Shown here one piece after another: positions 22,060 to 35,858 of a stretch of 64,000 nucleotides of DNA. The notes under the pieces are model-generated. The model had not been told where the DNA came from, ran no database searches, and worked only from the letters and a program-made list of their open reading frames with translations. How positions within the stretch are numbered: the stretch's first letter is position 1; every line of letters begins with the position of its first letter. This DNA comes from Blastocystis hominis (lineage: Eukaryota > Sar > Bigyra > Opalinata > Blastocystidae), in the NCBI RefSeq assembly GCF_000151665.1, contig NW_013171824.1:186001-250000 (forward strand), in the 5' to 3' direction. The position numbers and the translations under genes are program-made.

Positions 22060-25000
22060 GTAACGGTAAGTACTCGTGGATCAACCCTTACAAATATCGG
22101 AACCCCTTCATCACTTTCATGATTGTATTGTTCTGACCAAAGGAAAGACAACTCGTTTTTACATGTCAGACAAACGATAATGCACGATTTTTAGTGTATG
22201 CACATTGTCGTCTAAGATTCATCTTTCGTTACCTGTGCACGTTTTGAGTGTTTCGGTAAGCTCCATGATGGTAATTGTGAATGCTTGGTTGTTGATGGGT
22301 TTGAATGTACCTTCGCTCACTGCATCTCCCTTCCTCTCTGCCTCAAGTACACGCTTGTACAAATCGGTGTTCTTCACACGCATTTTCTCACCATCGATTG
22401 CCACATTACATGGAACACCATTTACTACATTGTGTATCACTTGCTTCTAATCAATCAGACAACAATATCTTCGGTCTGAGTCCCACAAACTCTGTGATAC
22501 GATGGACATTGTGTTCATCCTTCAAAATGGGTTCCTCTAGTTTCTTGTTGAAGTTGAGGAATGATGACAATGAAGGGAACTTTCTCTTGCTCACTTTCTG
22601 ATCGTAATAGTCACAAGTTGTCCACAGAAATAGCTCGTATTATCCAACTCCGAGAAATCGAACGACTTGTACATGTCACACATCTTGTGAATGTTGTTCC
22701 CTTGATCGTTTAACTGCACGATGAACGAGCCTGTGTTCTGACCCAACAGCTTCATGTTATCAAATGTGTTCTTGAACACATTGTAGTAGAAATCCTAGAT
22801 GATGTGTTTGGACATGTCGAGAATGGCAAATCTGATGAAGAATGGTTTCACCACTTTCCTCACCTCTGTATTCAGTTTGATACCATCCAGATACTCGGAA
22901 TTTATGGTAGTCCCTGCGATCATATCGTACCCATGTTTTTAAATGGTAGCTTCGCATTCATTCCCTGTGGTGGTGAACTTCACTTTCATTCGATTCAGCC
23001 CAGTTTCCACGAATTTGCCATTTGTCGAGTTTGCCAACAGCTTGTACAGGTTCTCCTCCACAGTGGTATTGAACTTTGCTCGATTCTCACTCAACAACTT
23101 CACATATTCGAATATGAATGGAGCTTATTTGAGGAGTGTTTATATAAAACCCTATTAACGAAATCAACCAAAGTAAATTGAATCAATCAATGTCGTACAT
23201 ATTCAGCAGCAATCCAAACAATTACACGTTCAAAAAACTCGATAACATACTCATCAATATGCCAGAGAACGATGGCAAGCATGTCCTCGTGTGTGAGACA
23301 GTGGATGACGTTCATCAATATTCATGGATAGCACCTTCTGAGTGTTTTGTGAAAGTCAATAATGCCACACTGTTTGAACATACACCCACATCCACTCAAC
23401 CATTCAATAATCAATGCCAATTCCAATTATCTTCTGCTTTATATCTGGCGATCACATCGATTCCATGTTACAATGAGAATGATGCCCTATTCAAACATTG
23501 TGATTCCATCGAATCGATTGTGGATAAGGGATACAAGGTGAGTGTTTCAATGGATGGTGTGTCATTGATCGATGTGCCATTCATCGATACACTCAACAAT
23601 CTTGTGCCCCTTTCCCATACCAAACTGATAAATGGAATAGAATAGACAAGTGAGAGTCATACGATCTCTGCATTCACGAATATCCCTTTTCTTGTATGTC
23701 TGGTAGGTGTGAAGAGCATCACGATCGTTTTCGAACACTTGAGCGAGGTTGTTGTTTCTTCTTCTGGGTGCTCATAATGGGTCGATGTGATCTTGCTGCC
23801 TCTCTCAATGCATTGGGTTCTTTACCACTCTTGGATCGAGTAATGGGTGGTGCTGGTTGTGGTTTCCATTTGCTTGCCAGCAGTTCTCAATGATAACACT
23901 TCTATGTGCTATCGCTTTCCACATTCTTCACTTCGTACATCAATGGCATGATGTGATCGTCAATGTCAACAACTTCAACCAAGTCCTGAGACCATTTGCT
24001 CGTCAATGATCGCTTTTCCAGAATGCGAGGTCTTCGTGTCACTCCAACATAATCACCAACATCGAATTGAGGTGTTGTCCTTTGCTGTCATGTTGGATGG
24101 TTCTGTTTTCTCTGTGTACAAGATATCGTTGTTGTTCCAAATGTCATTGGGTGTATATCCGATGTCTCTGTTCTTCCTTCCATTATGTCTATGAACTGCA
24201 CCATCGATCAAGTCAAACCATACACCTTTCCATTGATTGATTGAATGGAACCATGATGTGTTCCTTGATATCTCGAATTGCTCGTTCAGCTAGTACTGCC
24301 TTATTCGCTGAATCCATGTGATACATGATGATGTCATACTTGTTCAAGATGTTGGTACGAAAGATCGCATTGGTGAACTCGGTACCTCGATCCGAGCAAA
24401 TATGCTTTGGTGATTCACCATATGTTTGAATGATATCCTTCATCGCATGAGTGACTTCTGTGGCACTCTTGCTTTTCAGTTTCCGAGTCATCAGGTATTT
24501 CGAATATCCATCAATGCATACAAGGACATATTTGTATCCACGATTCTTATAGAATCCGGTACTCTTATGTCTTCTCAATACTTCCTGTATCCATTTGTGT
24601 AGTTTGGAAGAGAAATCGATAAGATCGATGAAGTATATGTTTCTCTTGAATCCGTTGATGATCATTCGAGTGGCGCCTCTTCGTTTTGCTGGCTTCCGTA
24701 GTTCCTTGATCTCATTCATGCTCCCCACACACCTCGATAAATGGATCGCATTATTCAAGGAATGAATAAGTTGTGTCAGAGGAAGAATCACAAACTGGTT
24801 ATAGACTCGAAATGCATTTTCTCCACTATACACTATTTCAAATAGAGAATCACTCGCATTCAACATTGCAATGATCGTTTCGATATCATATATACCTCGT
24901 AGAATCGATAGAGTATGGAGATTGGATCCAAATACACTCATAACTTGTATCCATTGTGGAAATTGAGAATGTAGTATTATTAATCATGGTGTTCAGAATG

Positions 25001-25230
25001 GCAATGATTTCAGTCAGTGTATAATAACCAGGCGAGATCGTTACCTCTTCACCATTGGTGTTTGTCACCACATTGGTTGAGTCCACATTATTGAACATGA
25101 CTTGATTGGATTTGGATAGAACAGTCATGGAAGTGATAAATGGATTTCTGAACTTGTAAGGATTGATTGAATCGAATGTACCATTGATAGGTGAATCTTG
25201 TATGAGAATGGAATAATGCATGTTCTCTCT
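22060..25230. mobile_element. Fossil Polinton/Maverick-type element
   Basis: Broken virus-like element. Parts still recognisable: a Polinton-type DDE integrase on the minus strand (24213-24941; core seen in YVLVCIDGYSKYL, HICSDRGTEFTNA and AERAIRDIKEHI); a small ORF (24886-25221, minus) of the kind found beside capsid genes in these elements; an ORF of 155 codons on the plus strand (23178-23645) without a known relative; and decayed minus-strand pieces at 22.2-23.0 kb that may derive from a capsid gene. A partial second copy of the small ORF lies on the other strand near 22.08 kb, so the element is rearranged. No polymerase and no clear terminal repeats. At least half a dozen breaks; moderately old, since family features are still readable. 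Confidence 0.7.
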
Positions 25231-27263
25231 TTACCAAAGACACTTATGACTTGCATAGACAACAATAGATGGATTTGTGATGACAATGTACACACATTGG
25301 CTTTCGGTCATTACAAATAAGCAAACAAACATGTAAATACAAGAGAAATAACAATAATTCACCTTAGCTAGGTACGTCTACTGCTTTCTTGCACCCAAGT
25401 ATAACTGATGCAACAAACACAAAAATAGAAACGAGCACTAGGTTGATAGTAGAAAGGAATTGGTCTAAGAAAGCACAAAACCTGGTTCCTGACCGATGAT
25501 TGTCGACCAGACAGCCTAGGAACGATAGTCGAGGACTCAAAATCGGTTGGTCGATTACAACAATAGACAAAGGATCGCAATTGTGGTCATTGTGCAAAAT
25601 AGCATATAAAGAAAACTGCCACCAGGTTTCACACAAATAGTGTCATTTTCTTACTACTATTGTTCCATATTAATGAGGTTTAAGATGGCTACAAGTTGAT
25701 AAATCATATTATTATTGGTCGAAAGAGCTTTTGTTATTGTGAAAATAGGATCATTTTTGTTATATGACATGTATTAAATATGGATGAACTCATCAATAGA
25801 AATAGGAATGATGAATCAGTCATTTATCACAAGTATTGTTGTATTTCCTTTGATATATGACTAATCTGTATAATATAGTCTCGAGATACTTTGAATCAAT
25901 ACTTGGATAATGAATATCTGCAATAGAATAACAACAAATGTGTATTGTTTCATTTTGGTGCATATTGTGTGATATGAATTGTATCAAAGCCCATAATGAA
26001 TTCACATTCTAAATGTGACAACTAATAATGTTGCTAGTTTGTGTTCTAAGCTGAGAGAAGGAATGAGCAGTATTAACAAACAAGAGTCTTCACAATAGTT
26101 ATTCTCAATAGTATTGATTGTGAATAGTTGATGTTTTGTCATCATCATCATAATCATTATTCTGTATGGGAAGATAGAATAATGTGTATTTGTGATTGAT
26201 TGTATATTTTGGCTTATTAGTATATTCCATGGAATAGAATACTGTGAAAATAAGATAGGGAAGTGTGGAATAATCAGAAATGGCCAATATGAATGAAAAC
26301 AACAACAATACTAGAATGTAATAGAATAGTAGAAAATAACATATGTATGAAGTAGCAATGGAAATGAAGTCATTTTCACAAATTATGACGAACAATAGCT
26401 GAAATGATGATATTTCACAGGGATCTGTTTTAGCACATCCTGAAACGAATTACATAGATCATGCATAGTTTTGCTTCAAAACAAACAAAATCCAGACAAA
26501 CACGATTCTGTCATTTCATTGGTTTAACACAATGTTTGATTCTGTTTAATCCATTTTCATAGAATAACTAATTCTGAGTAGCAGGAACAATACTGTTGAT
26601 ACTTAGTACTGGAATAACCAATCGATGAATGAATGAATGATTGGAGTTTGTAGTAAATTCCGTTATTGTTAGTTGGAATGCACAATGATTGGTATATAGT
26701 GGTTGGAACTGAATGACTCATAGATATTATCACAGATTGTATGCTATATGTGAATAGAATAGTACTGGAATGATTTGTGTAATTGGTCACAATCTATTGA
26801 ATGAATATGAGTTGGATGTACAAAGATTGCATAACATGGAGATGGTTTGTATCATGAATGGATGAAAGAAATGAGAAAAGAAAAGAAGAAATAGTATTCA
26901 TTGCTTAAGGTCTTAATCCATTCAATGATATGTATTAGTTATTTATTATGAATGTAATACGTGATAATGATAATGAAGAGTGAATGAGAGAGAATCGAAA
27001 TGAATGGAAATGTGATTGGTTGTGATATTGGAGTTGGATTCAATACGATTTCAGCAATTCAACACTGAAATGAAAACAAATGAATGAATGAATGAATGAG
27101 TAATCCTACAAACATCGATTTGAATTGAGTACATACTGTGATTATGTATATTTTGTACCATAAGAATGAATGATGGATTGTTGACAAGGAAATATCGTTA
27201 AATCTGTATAAAGTGGACCAATAATGTGAATTGCAATGGGATATTTGAATGATTATACGATCA

Positions 27264-27296
27264 AATGAATGAATGAATGAATGAATGAATGAATGA
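27264..27296. repeat. (GAAT)n microsatellite
   Basis: About eight tandem GAAT units; several similar short runs lie nearby (26.6, 27.1, 27.5 kb). Confidence 0.9.
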
Positions 27297-27670
27297 TATC
27301 TTATCTAAGAATTGATTGACAATCTCAAGACACTACTCACAACCAATGATCTGTAAATCAGTAACAAGGATGTCATTCGTTCATTCATTCATTCTATTCT
27401 ATTCTATTCTATATTCATTCATATAATCATATGTGATTCACGTTGGTTTGGATGGCGTGATTGAATGATTGAATCAACCAACAAATCATTGAATCAATGA
27501 ATGAACGAATGAACGAATGAATGAATGAAAGATTCTCTCTGTGGAGTGATTCACAAAACAACAAAGACCTTTATCACAACCAATGAACTGTAATTCTGCA
27601 TCAATAATGTCATCGATTCAATTAATCAATCATTCAATCATTTGTTCATGCTTTTAGAACTGTTTAAAGC

Positions 27671-27671
<1 letters not shown>

Positions 27672-27722
<51 letters not shown>
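27672..27722. repeat. (GATT)n microsatellite
   Basis: About twelve tandem GATT units. Confidence 0.95.
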
Positions 27723-27724
<2 letters not shown>

Positions 27725-28293
27725 CGATGCCTATTCTGTATACTCTTTCATAATATGAATCTATCAAACAACAAAGCAAATAACAACAATAATAACGACA
27801 ATGAATTCGTTAAAATGGCACAGCAACAATAATAACAGTAATAGAAATCAATGAGAAGAATAATATGATTATGTGGTTAAAAGCAATGTCTAGAACAGAA
27901 ATGAAATGAAATGAAATGAAGTGAAATGAAATGAAATGAAGTAATGAGCAGCAACAACATAATAGGAACGAACAATAACATGAGTAATAATCCAAATGGA
28001 TGAATTGTGAACTCAATGCAGTGTCCGATATCGAATCAATACCAAATTGTTGTAGAACAAACAATGTGTATGTGAATAACAAGCAATAATGAGAATAATA
28101 ACAGTAAAAGGATTAAGAAGAATAATAATATCTGAGAACAATCCATAGCTATTGATGATTAATAATAATAATAGTAATCATCATAGAAAGAGATATTGAA
28201 ACAATCATATGTGTAGTTTAATAAAGAAATAAGGAAAGAACCAAATCCATGATAATAGTCATTTTATTGGAAATATGAGTATTATTATCATGG

Positions 28294-28325
<32 letters not shown>

Positions 28326-28954
28326 TACTTACTGATCGATTCTGGATAATAGATCAATTAGATTGATATGTGGAATGATCGAAATGAAGAACAAACTCGA
28401 TATGTGAAAACAAGCAAATACCAAGAATGCATATCAATTTCAAACAATCCACATAATTGAATGAGTCTATGTGAATCGATTCATATTTAAATATAAATGA
28501 AGAGAAGATCATTTGATTGTCGGTTTACATGGAAGGATTGATTGTTGTCACGAAACATCAATCCGATTGATTTGAAATGATTTCGTATTGTAGGTTCTGA
28601 TTATTGATTAAATCATTTGATAGATAGTTTGGTCCATTGCTTACTACAACTACTACTATTATTGTTGCTGCTATTACTACTTCTCTCTTTCTCCCCTACC
28701 ATTCATTCATTGATTCCAAACCATCAAAATCGATAACAATATTCCTTGTCAACAATAGAAGAAATGGAATCAATGAAAGCAAAGAATCAAGTGTTTCCTT
28801 TATGACAATCAATGATCTATCAATCTATGAATGAATGAGTGAGTGATTGAGTGACGAAGGAAAACAAAATGAATGAATGAATGAATAATAAAGGAAAAAC
28901 AATATGTGTCATATGATATCGGATACTGGAAGGTAGGGGAGAAAGATGGGATGA

Positions 28955-29215
28955 TGATGATGATTCAACTTCATTGACACTTCGTAGTAACAATGAATCG
29001 ATTGGTTATGATTTGTTTTAGATCTTCCAAGTCTAACATCACTAACTTCTGTATAATGGAGTTTCTGTTGTCCTCGTTTTGGTGACATTGGAAAGTGGAT
29101 CTAAATATTGAATAGAGATGGTAAATAGATATTCCAAATCTGTTTCAAAATGTCAATCTACTTGTATCATTGGGGTATGTTCAATCGAAATCGATTCGAG
29201 TATAGTTGATAAATA
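28955..29215 (+). pseudogene. Fossil fragment of a MORN-LRR family gene
   Basis: About 260 bases on the plus strand match, by eye at roughly 80%, the 3' exon-intron-exon stretch of the minus-strand LRR gene at 32120-33932 (its 32.15-32.39 kb part). Matching words run in order: TCAACTTCATTGA, GGTTATGATTTGTTTT, ATCTTCCAAGTCTAAC, ACTTCTGTA, GTGACATTGG and AGATATTCCAAAT. The intron is still present, so this is a DNA-level duplicate and not a reverse-transcribed copy. It has no open frame of use and is inverted relative to its likely source. Confidence 0.75.
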
Positions 29216-29952
29216 GAATGGAATTGATTTCATATGATTTTCATAGATTTCAATTCCATTTGGTAAGTTTAAGATTATCTTATCTTATCTTGTTAGGTGA
29301 TTTGATTTGATTTGATTTGATTCATTGTGTTTCATTCGATTCCGTTTGATCATTTGATTTGATTTGATTTGATTTGATTTGATTCGTTTAATAGGAACAT
29401 ATTTCGATTGATTATGATTGGAACAATTCTATCTGGTTCATTTTACAATGATCTGTGGAATTTGTATTGTTGTTTCAAACTGATGGCACATGATTGATTC
29501 GATGATTGGTTAAAATGGATATATAATGATAATGATAATAATAATGATGATGATGAACATAAAACAAACAGAAATAAGCAAAACAAAACATGGAACAATC
29601 CAAACAAATAATCACATATTTCCTTATGAGAATTGAATCAATAAGAATCGATACAATCCAATTTGTCTGGTGGATAGTGAATAATAAGATGAATGTCAGA
29701 ATATAAAAAAGGAATAATAAAGAAAAAGAAAATACAAAAAAGAAAAACTAAAAACAAATTAGAATCATAAATACAAAACAAAAGAAAAAAGAAGAAAAGA
29801 AAACAAAAGAAAAAGGAAGAGTAATAAAATGCCCAAATATAAGAAAATAAGAAACAAAGAAAACTAAAGAATAGCAAAACAAACAAGAATAAACTAGAAA
29901 TCAAAATAGAAAATGAAATAATAAAATGAACTACAATCAATTCCAAAAGTTG

Positions 29953-29987
<35 letters not shown>
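29953..29987. repeat. (AAC)n microsatellite
   Basis: About eleven tandem AAC units. Confidence 0.95.
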
Positions 29988-31366
29988 ATGAAAAATGGAA
30001 TAATCAATAATAGATAAGCAACATCAAAACAAAACAAAGAAAACAAAAGAATAATGAATCATTGAGTATTATCCAAATGAATACTATCTCAACAAACAAA
30101 TATGGATTGTGTCAATTCCTATTGATTCAATTGGATTAAGTGCAATGAATCTTGTCAAAACGATTCGATTGAAGTCGTTCGATCAAGATTCATTCGAAAT
30201 ATGTGATTTGTGGATTCATCGGTGTTAAATCACAAACAGCATATTGAATATACAATCAAACAATGGATTCCAAGAAAGGCCATTATCGAAATACTCATAT
30301 TCAAACCACAACACAAATGGTTCTCACAATATGCCTCATTATTGTATTGTGATTATCAAATGCTGATTCCATATTGACTTGTTCGAATGGGATCTAATGA
30401 TTTGAATGATATCAATAATAAGAATGATAATAATGATCAAAAAGAAAGAAAGAAAGAAATAAGAGTATTGTTATGCAATACAGTACAATGATAGATTCCA
30501 GCTAATACAATGATCGAACATAATGATTTCATGAATCTCGATCGATTCAATTGCAAAACAACCATTGAGACTACAATGTGTTTGAGTGATTGTTCCATTT
30601 GGATTCGATCGAATCAATTGTATAATTCTATCAGTCGATTGGATCGCTATCAATGAATCATTCGATCGATTCTATATCATTGATAATCGAACAAATACAA
30701 ATACTAATACTAATACTAATAATACTAATAATAATGACGAGGATTGATGGTTGAATACTCATCATCAATCTGATTCTGATTCTGATTGATCGATCCTATC
30801 CAATCATTCTATTCATGATCAACAATACCAAAGTGATCAAATGGTATTCAATATGCTGAAATAGACCGATGAATAATGTGGATGATCATACAATCATAAT
30901 GATAATAATGATGATGATGAATGGAGATCGAAAACTAGCCAAATACACACCATTCATTCATTCATTCAATCATTCGATCAATCAATGGATTGAACAGCCT
31001 TTCTATTCTTATCAGTATTATTGAGTGTGAATGATGAATTGATTCTTTACGATATTCAACATTCATTTGCATTTTGAATCAGCTATCTTTCATCCATTGA
31101 TTGATTGATTGAATGAGTGAGTGAGTGGTTTGTGTGATATTGAAGAATACGACATTCCATCCAAATATCGAATTGTGAAACCACGATTGATATTACTACG
31201 AACTACAACTATCAAGTATCAAACACATCCGATTTGATTCCATTATTATCAAATTGATAAATCCATGTTTTGTGACTCATTGATAAACAAACAAACAAAC
31301 AAATGATAGTTGGATTGATTGAATGGTGAATCCAATATGATATCCAATGCTATTCAATCGGATTCT

Positions 31367-31433
31367 ATTCTATACTATTCTATTCTATTCTATTCTATTC
31401 TATTCTATTCTATTCTATTCTATTCTATTCTAT
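31367..31433. repeat. (TCTAT)n microsatellite
   Basis: About twelve tandem TCTAT units, the longest tandem repeat in the window. Confidence 0.95.
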
Positions 31434-31708
31434 GTATACAGTGATCGATTCCTATTCAATAAGTCAAAATCAATATCCTAATTCAATATCAATCATTCTA
31501 TTGTATTGTATTGTATTATCTACCGATTTAACAATGGATTCACAAATGTGAATAATCATCCAATATCAATCGATTCCAACCATTCCATTGTGTCACTATC
31601 AAATCCAATCTTATTATTCATGATGATTATGATGATTATTCGAAGCAAGCAGTTTCCTATCAATATTGAACAAATCCTAGTTCAAACCTATTCAAATCAT
31701 CATTTGTA

Positions 31709-31709
<1 letters not shown>

Positions 31710-31739
<30 letters not shown>
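31710..31739. repeat. (ATT)n microsatellite
   Basis: About ten tandem ATT units. Confidence 0.95.
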
Positions 31740-32119
31740 GGTAGATTGGATTCATCATTTGTGAATGTTCAATATGTGATCATTGGCTTATTGGTAATAA
31801 TAATGATAATGATCGAAAACAATGATTGATTGATTGATTGATTGAAACAACAATTATAATTCAGTATCATTGTTAAAATGGTAAAGAAGAACATCATAAT
31901 AATCAGACAGGATTGATATTTTGATAATTATAGAATCATGAATTGTGATCAAGAATCGGTTTGAAACAAACAATCAATCAATCAATCAATCAATGGAAAT
32001 GTTCCTAAACAATGACGAATCACTGAACAAATCAAATCAAATCAAAATTATAGATTTAATGCTTGATTTAGTGGACAAGATCAGCGAGAATGGAAGAAAC
32101 ATCTATGAATCAAATCAAA

Positions 32120-33932
32120 TCAATCAAACTATACTCGAAATTGATTTCGATCGAACTACCTGGAATGACCAAGGTAGCTTGACATTTTGAAGATTTGGAA
32201 TATCTAAATACTATCAATATTCAATATTCAGAAATACTTGCCAATGTCACTACACGAGGATTACAGAAACTACAATCTACAGAAGTTATTGATGTTAGAT
32301 TTGGAAGATCTACAAAACAAATCATAACCAATCAATTCATTATTACTTCGCATTATCAATGAACTTGAATCATCCCATCTTCCAGCAAGTGCACAATCAC
32401 CGAGTTGAATGGATTGTAATGATGGAAGATCTACATCAATCATTTCATTCGAATTCATTCAATACTTTCAATTATTGTTGATAAGGATTCACAGAATGCA
32501 CAATCACCTAATGTAATGGATTGTAGATTTGGAAGATCTATGCATCATTCAAATATTCAATATCATATCAATACCTCGAATCACAAACGAACTGCCATAA
32601 AAATTAGTTGACCAACTTTTAATTGTATCAATTGTACCAATTTGAATGGATTGTAATTGTGGTAGATTCTTCAATTCAAAGTCGCCAGCATAATCACCAA
32701 AACTAAACTGACCAATTTGAATGGATTCCAATGATTCACAATTCAATATGTGGAATGATTTCGATTTATCACTATTCTCCATCCATTCTGATGTAGAATG
32801 AGGATTACTTAAGAAAGAAGTGGCCAATAGATTAAATGCATTGTTTCCGATTTTGATAGTTTTCAATCGATTCAATCCATCGATTTGGAATGTTTGCACT
32901 GATCCAAAACATTCATTGCCGATTTCGATAGATCGTAGCCACTCGAATCGATTCAGATCCAATGCATTCAAATCGTTACAGCAATTCGATGAAATCGTTA
33001 AATCGGTCACTTGCAAACTCACATCGGTCCATTTTGTAGATCCAGTGACGCTGAATCGAAGAGGACCAGGTTCTTCGCGTTTTGGAGCAGGAGCAGGAGC
33101 AGGCACAGAATCAGGTCTAGGAATCATGGCTGTTGATAAACCCTACCTCAATTTTGGATCGTACCATCCATCAGTCAGATCCACTCCACTCACTTCTGCT
33201 CCATCTTTCCATTCACATTCTCGAGTTGCCATTCCAGTCTTTTCATCAATCAGACATCCTTTCCCTTCACGAATAAATCGTTCATTGTCTTCATCATAGC
33301 GAAATCCACCCACATAGATCGGAATTCGTTTCGTTGGATCCAAGCTATCTGCTCCGTTTCGCTTCAATTCGGTCATCGTATCTCCATTGAAACATCGAAT
33401 CACTTCTTTCAATACTCCTTTGCTCCACATCCCTTCCACAGCCACATTTCCGCTTTCTTCATCGTATTCGATGCCCCAGCCTTCTTTCATTCGTCTTTCG
33501 TTGTACCCTCCGTGATACAGCAAATGTCCCGTTTGGACTGACCAGATTTCCATTCGAAGTCCTTTCTTGTGGTAAACAAAACGTTTGTTGTTCATATGTT
33601 CCAAAATATACTCGAATCGCTGACTGAAATCGGCTCGACCATTCTTGTATCGAATAAACTCCTCCGATTTCTTCCCATTCTCGTCCTCCTTCCATTCTTG
33701 TTTCAGTACGTTATTTTCAAACAGATACACATCACCAGTTTCGGAGCGCAATAGAAATTCGTTCTTGTGCTTTCCCTGGAATCGCTGAACAGTGTATTTG
33801 ATTCCACCCTTGACCAGGGTTTCAGGGTGGCCGAGCGTACCGTATCCGTCCAGAAGATACTCGGTGAAACGAACTTCAGTCAAATAGACTATTCATTAGC
33901 ATGGAAGATAACACAATACATTCCCCAACCAT
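32120..33932 (-). CDS. MORN-like repeat plus BspA-type leucine-rich repeat protein (copy 1)
   Basis: Eight exons (introns 33889-33919, 33117-33146, 32538-32574, 32431-32465, 32310-32346, 32204-32237, 32129-32159) sum to 1578 bases in frame, 525 residues. The N-terminal half has MORN-like units (HLLYHGGYNERRMKEGWGIEY, PIYVGGFRYDEDNERFIREG), which fold as beta hairpins and often touch membranes. After a proline/alanine linker (PAPAPAP) the C-terminal half has LRR_5/BspA-type repeats (LRSIEIGNECF, LKTIKIGNNAF, LQSIQIG). Introns fall inside successive LRRs before the same LPxLQSI motif, so one exon equals one repeat. The last two short exons are uncertain; an alternative 3' splice would extend the protein. 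Octamer at 31965-31972. Same architecture as 57383-59124. Confidence 0.8.
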
Positions 33933-35858
33933 TTTATTTGACCAAAATAAAAAAAATTATGAGAAAATCCAAAAGCACACTCAGTTTAATATCCAGTTTA
34001 AATATCACCGAAACACAATTCTATTTTTCTATTGGAAATTTAGGAGTATGTATACATGGTGTAAGTTGAGCCAGAAATGCCTGCTTCTTAAATTCCAACA
34101 AAAGTAGTTCTATTTGCTTCTCGATTTTTCATATTTCTTCTATCAAATATGTCTTGCTATTTTCAAAGTGAATATTCAAAAATGAACCATTATCAATTGA
34201 GTGGTGGAGCATTCGATAGGAAATATGTCGAATCATTGCAATTCCAAAACACATTCCATTGTTTATTTTGGGAAGCTTTGTTATTTTTGGTTGGGTATTC
34301 ACACTCTTTAATAGCCTACACCATTATATGAGAAGTGAAGAACGCTATTTGGAATGTGTTTTTGTTTTCCTGAACACATGAGAATAGAGTGTCTTTGAAA
34401 CAAGATTTCCTAAGCTATTCTGTGCTTACAACACTATTATTGGTGCTATCAGAGCTTTGTAGCTAGTTCTAAAGGAGTACAGTAGAAAACAGTTTCAGTA
34501 GTGTATTTCGCTATCTCAATATAATCCACCGAAATAATAGGGCTCAAGAATAGTTTTACTTTGGCTGTCGATCCAACTGGTTAAGTCACTTTCGATTTGC
34601 TTCGAAGGAATTGCCTATAATGTCAGGAAAATGTCCAAATTGTAGGTTTTGTTGGTTCCAAATGGACTTCGTGTATTTTCCATAAATTCCACATCTACAC
34701 TCATCTTATATTTCTAGACTAGAAAATTGTTCATATAAACTGTAGAAAACAGCCTTTTTCTGGTGTTGACCAAGATTATGTGTGCTATCCATGCTAGTAT
34801 CAAATGAATTGGTTTTCTATACGTAATATATATTATTTTCATTGTTTCTATGACCAATTGTCTTCCAGTTTTATTTCTACATATATTTTGATTTGTATAA
34901 TGTTCATAGTTTATAATTATAGGTATTCGTATTGATTGTGCATAGATTTGACATAATTTGTCACCTGCTTTCCCTCAGTGTGTATCACTTCTAAATTATG
35001 TCTCTACAGAGTCAATACGTTTGATTCGTGCTTATAATCGAATTCCTATTATCTTTGAAACAGTAATAATCACATTTCTTCCTACTATCAGTAAACTCAT
35101 TCTACAGCTCAGTCTGTCGTTGTGTAACATGCACACATTGATAATTATGATGTGCATCATCTTCCACAAACAACCCAATCAGTTAGTTATTCATTGTTTT
35201 CATTTGGATTGATAGCTATTCATTCAATATCTAGAGAATAGAAATGACGGTGTGTGGAATCAATCGAAAAGCAAGAAATCACTTTTCACACTTGGCTACT
35301 CTGTTGTGTGGGTTGCATCTTGGTGTTGGAAGTAGAGGTTTGGCTAGATGAGCCTTTCGTTTTGCTAAGCCCTACTTTATTTGATCTCCCCAACAATGCT
35401 CAACCACACTCGAACATGTCATTCAAATACGATGGAATTCCAATCCTCTTTTCAATCCATTATTTCGCTTATGTAATGAGTGGTAACAGTAGAAAGTCAT
35501 TGAGATATTACAATTATGGATTGTTGCTGTGTTCTAAAACAATATGTTCTCGGTAGATGCAGTAGATTTATTAGCACAATGCTAACAAATCAACCATCAA
35601 CTCACAGCACTCTATTGTTATTATCAACTAGAGTCGTTTGGTTCCTCGTTCTGGATTATTCTGTTCATGTTTCTAAATCATTCCAACACCCTACACACTC
35701 TAAATCTACATTTTCCTTCTTTCCTTCCTAAACACATTTTCGATTCTCATTCAAATCCTACAACGCTTCAACCATTCCACATCTCTACAATTCCATCCAT
35801 CCATCCATCCATCCATCTTCCAAACCAAACATCGCAACCATTTCTCTCTTTCTTTCTC
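33933..35858. other. AT-rich region without a credible gene
   Basis: About 1.9 kb. Short ORFs at 34.15, 34.96 and 35.25 kb have no splice-consistent continuation and no octamer. Nothing is supported here beyond possible promoter sequence for the MORN-LRR gene and a CCAT repeat at ~35797-35816. Confidence 0.55.

Larger units (their letters stand above)
25231..32119. other. AT-rich gene desert with simple repeats
   Basis: Nearly 7 kb without a credible gene, in a genome where genes elsewhere sit tens to hundreds of bases apart. The sequence is strongly AT-rich, dominated by GAAT/GATT/ATTC tetramers, GATTTGATTT pentamers and many ATCGAT words. It contains one LRR-gene fossil (28955-29215). Short ORFs here have random-looking composition. 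Candidate roles are a centromere, a fragile site or decayed mobile DNA; none is shown by the sequence. Confidence 0.7.

Noticed and set aside
23696-24194. Small plus-strand ORFs between the parts of the Polinton fossil
   Set aside because: No family features and inconsistent composition; treated as part of the decayed element.
27266-31433. Possible CRISPR-like or long tandem arrays in the desert
   Set aside because: These are short microsatellites without unique spacers, in a eukaryote.
31945-32190. Plus-strand ORF of 81 codons next to the MORN-LRR gene
   Set aside because: Overlaps the 3' part of the minus-strand gene and is driven by CAAT repeats.
34149-35556. Three short plus-strand ORFs in the AT-rich spacer
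   Set aside because: No splice-consistent extension, no octamer and no recognisable motif.
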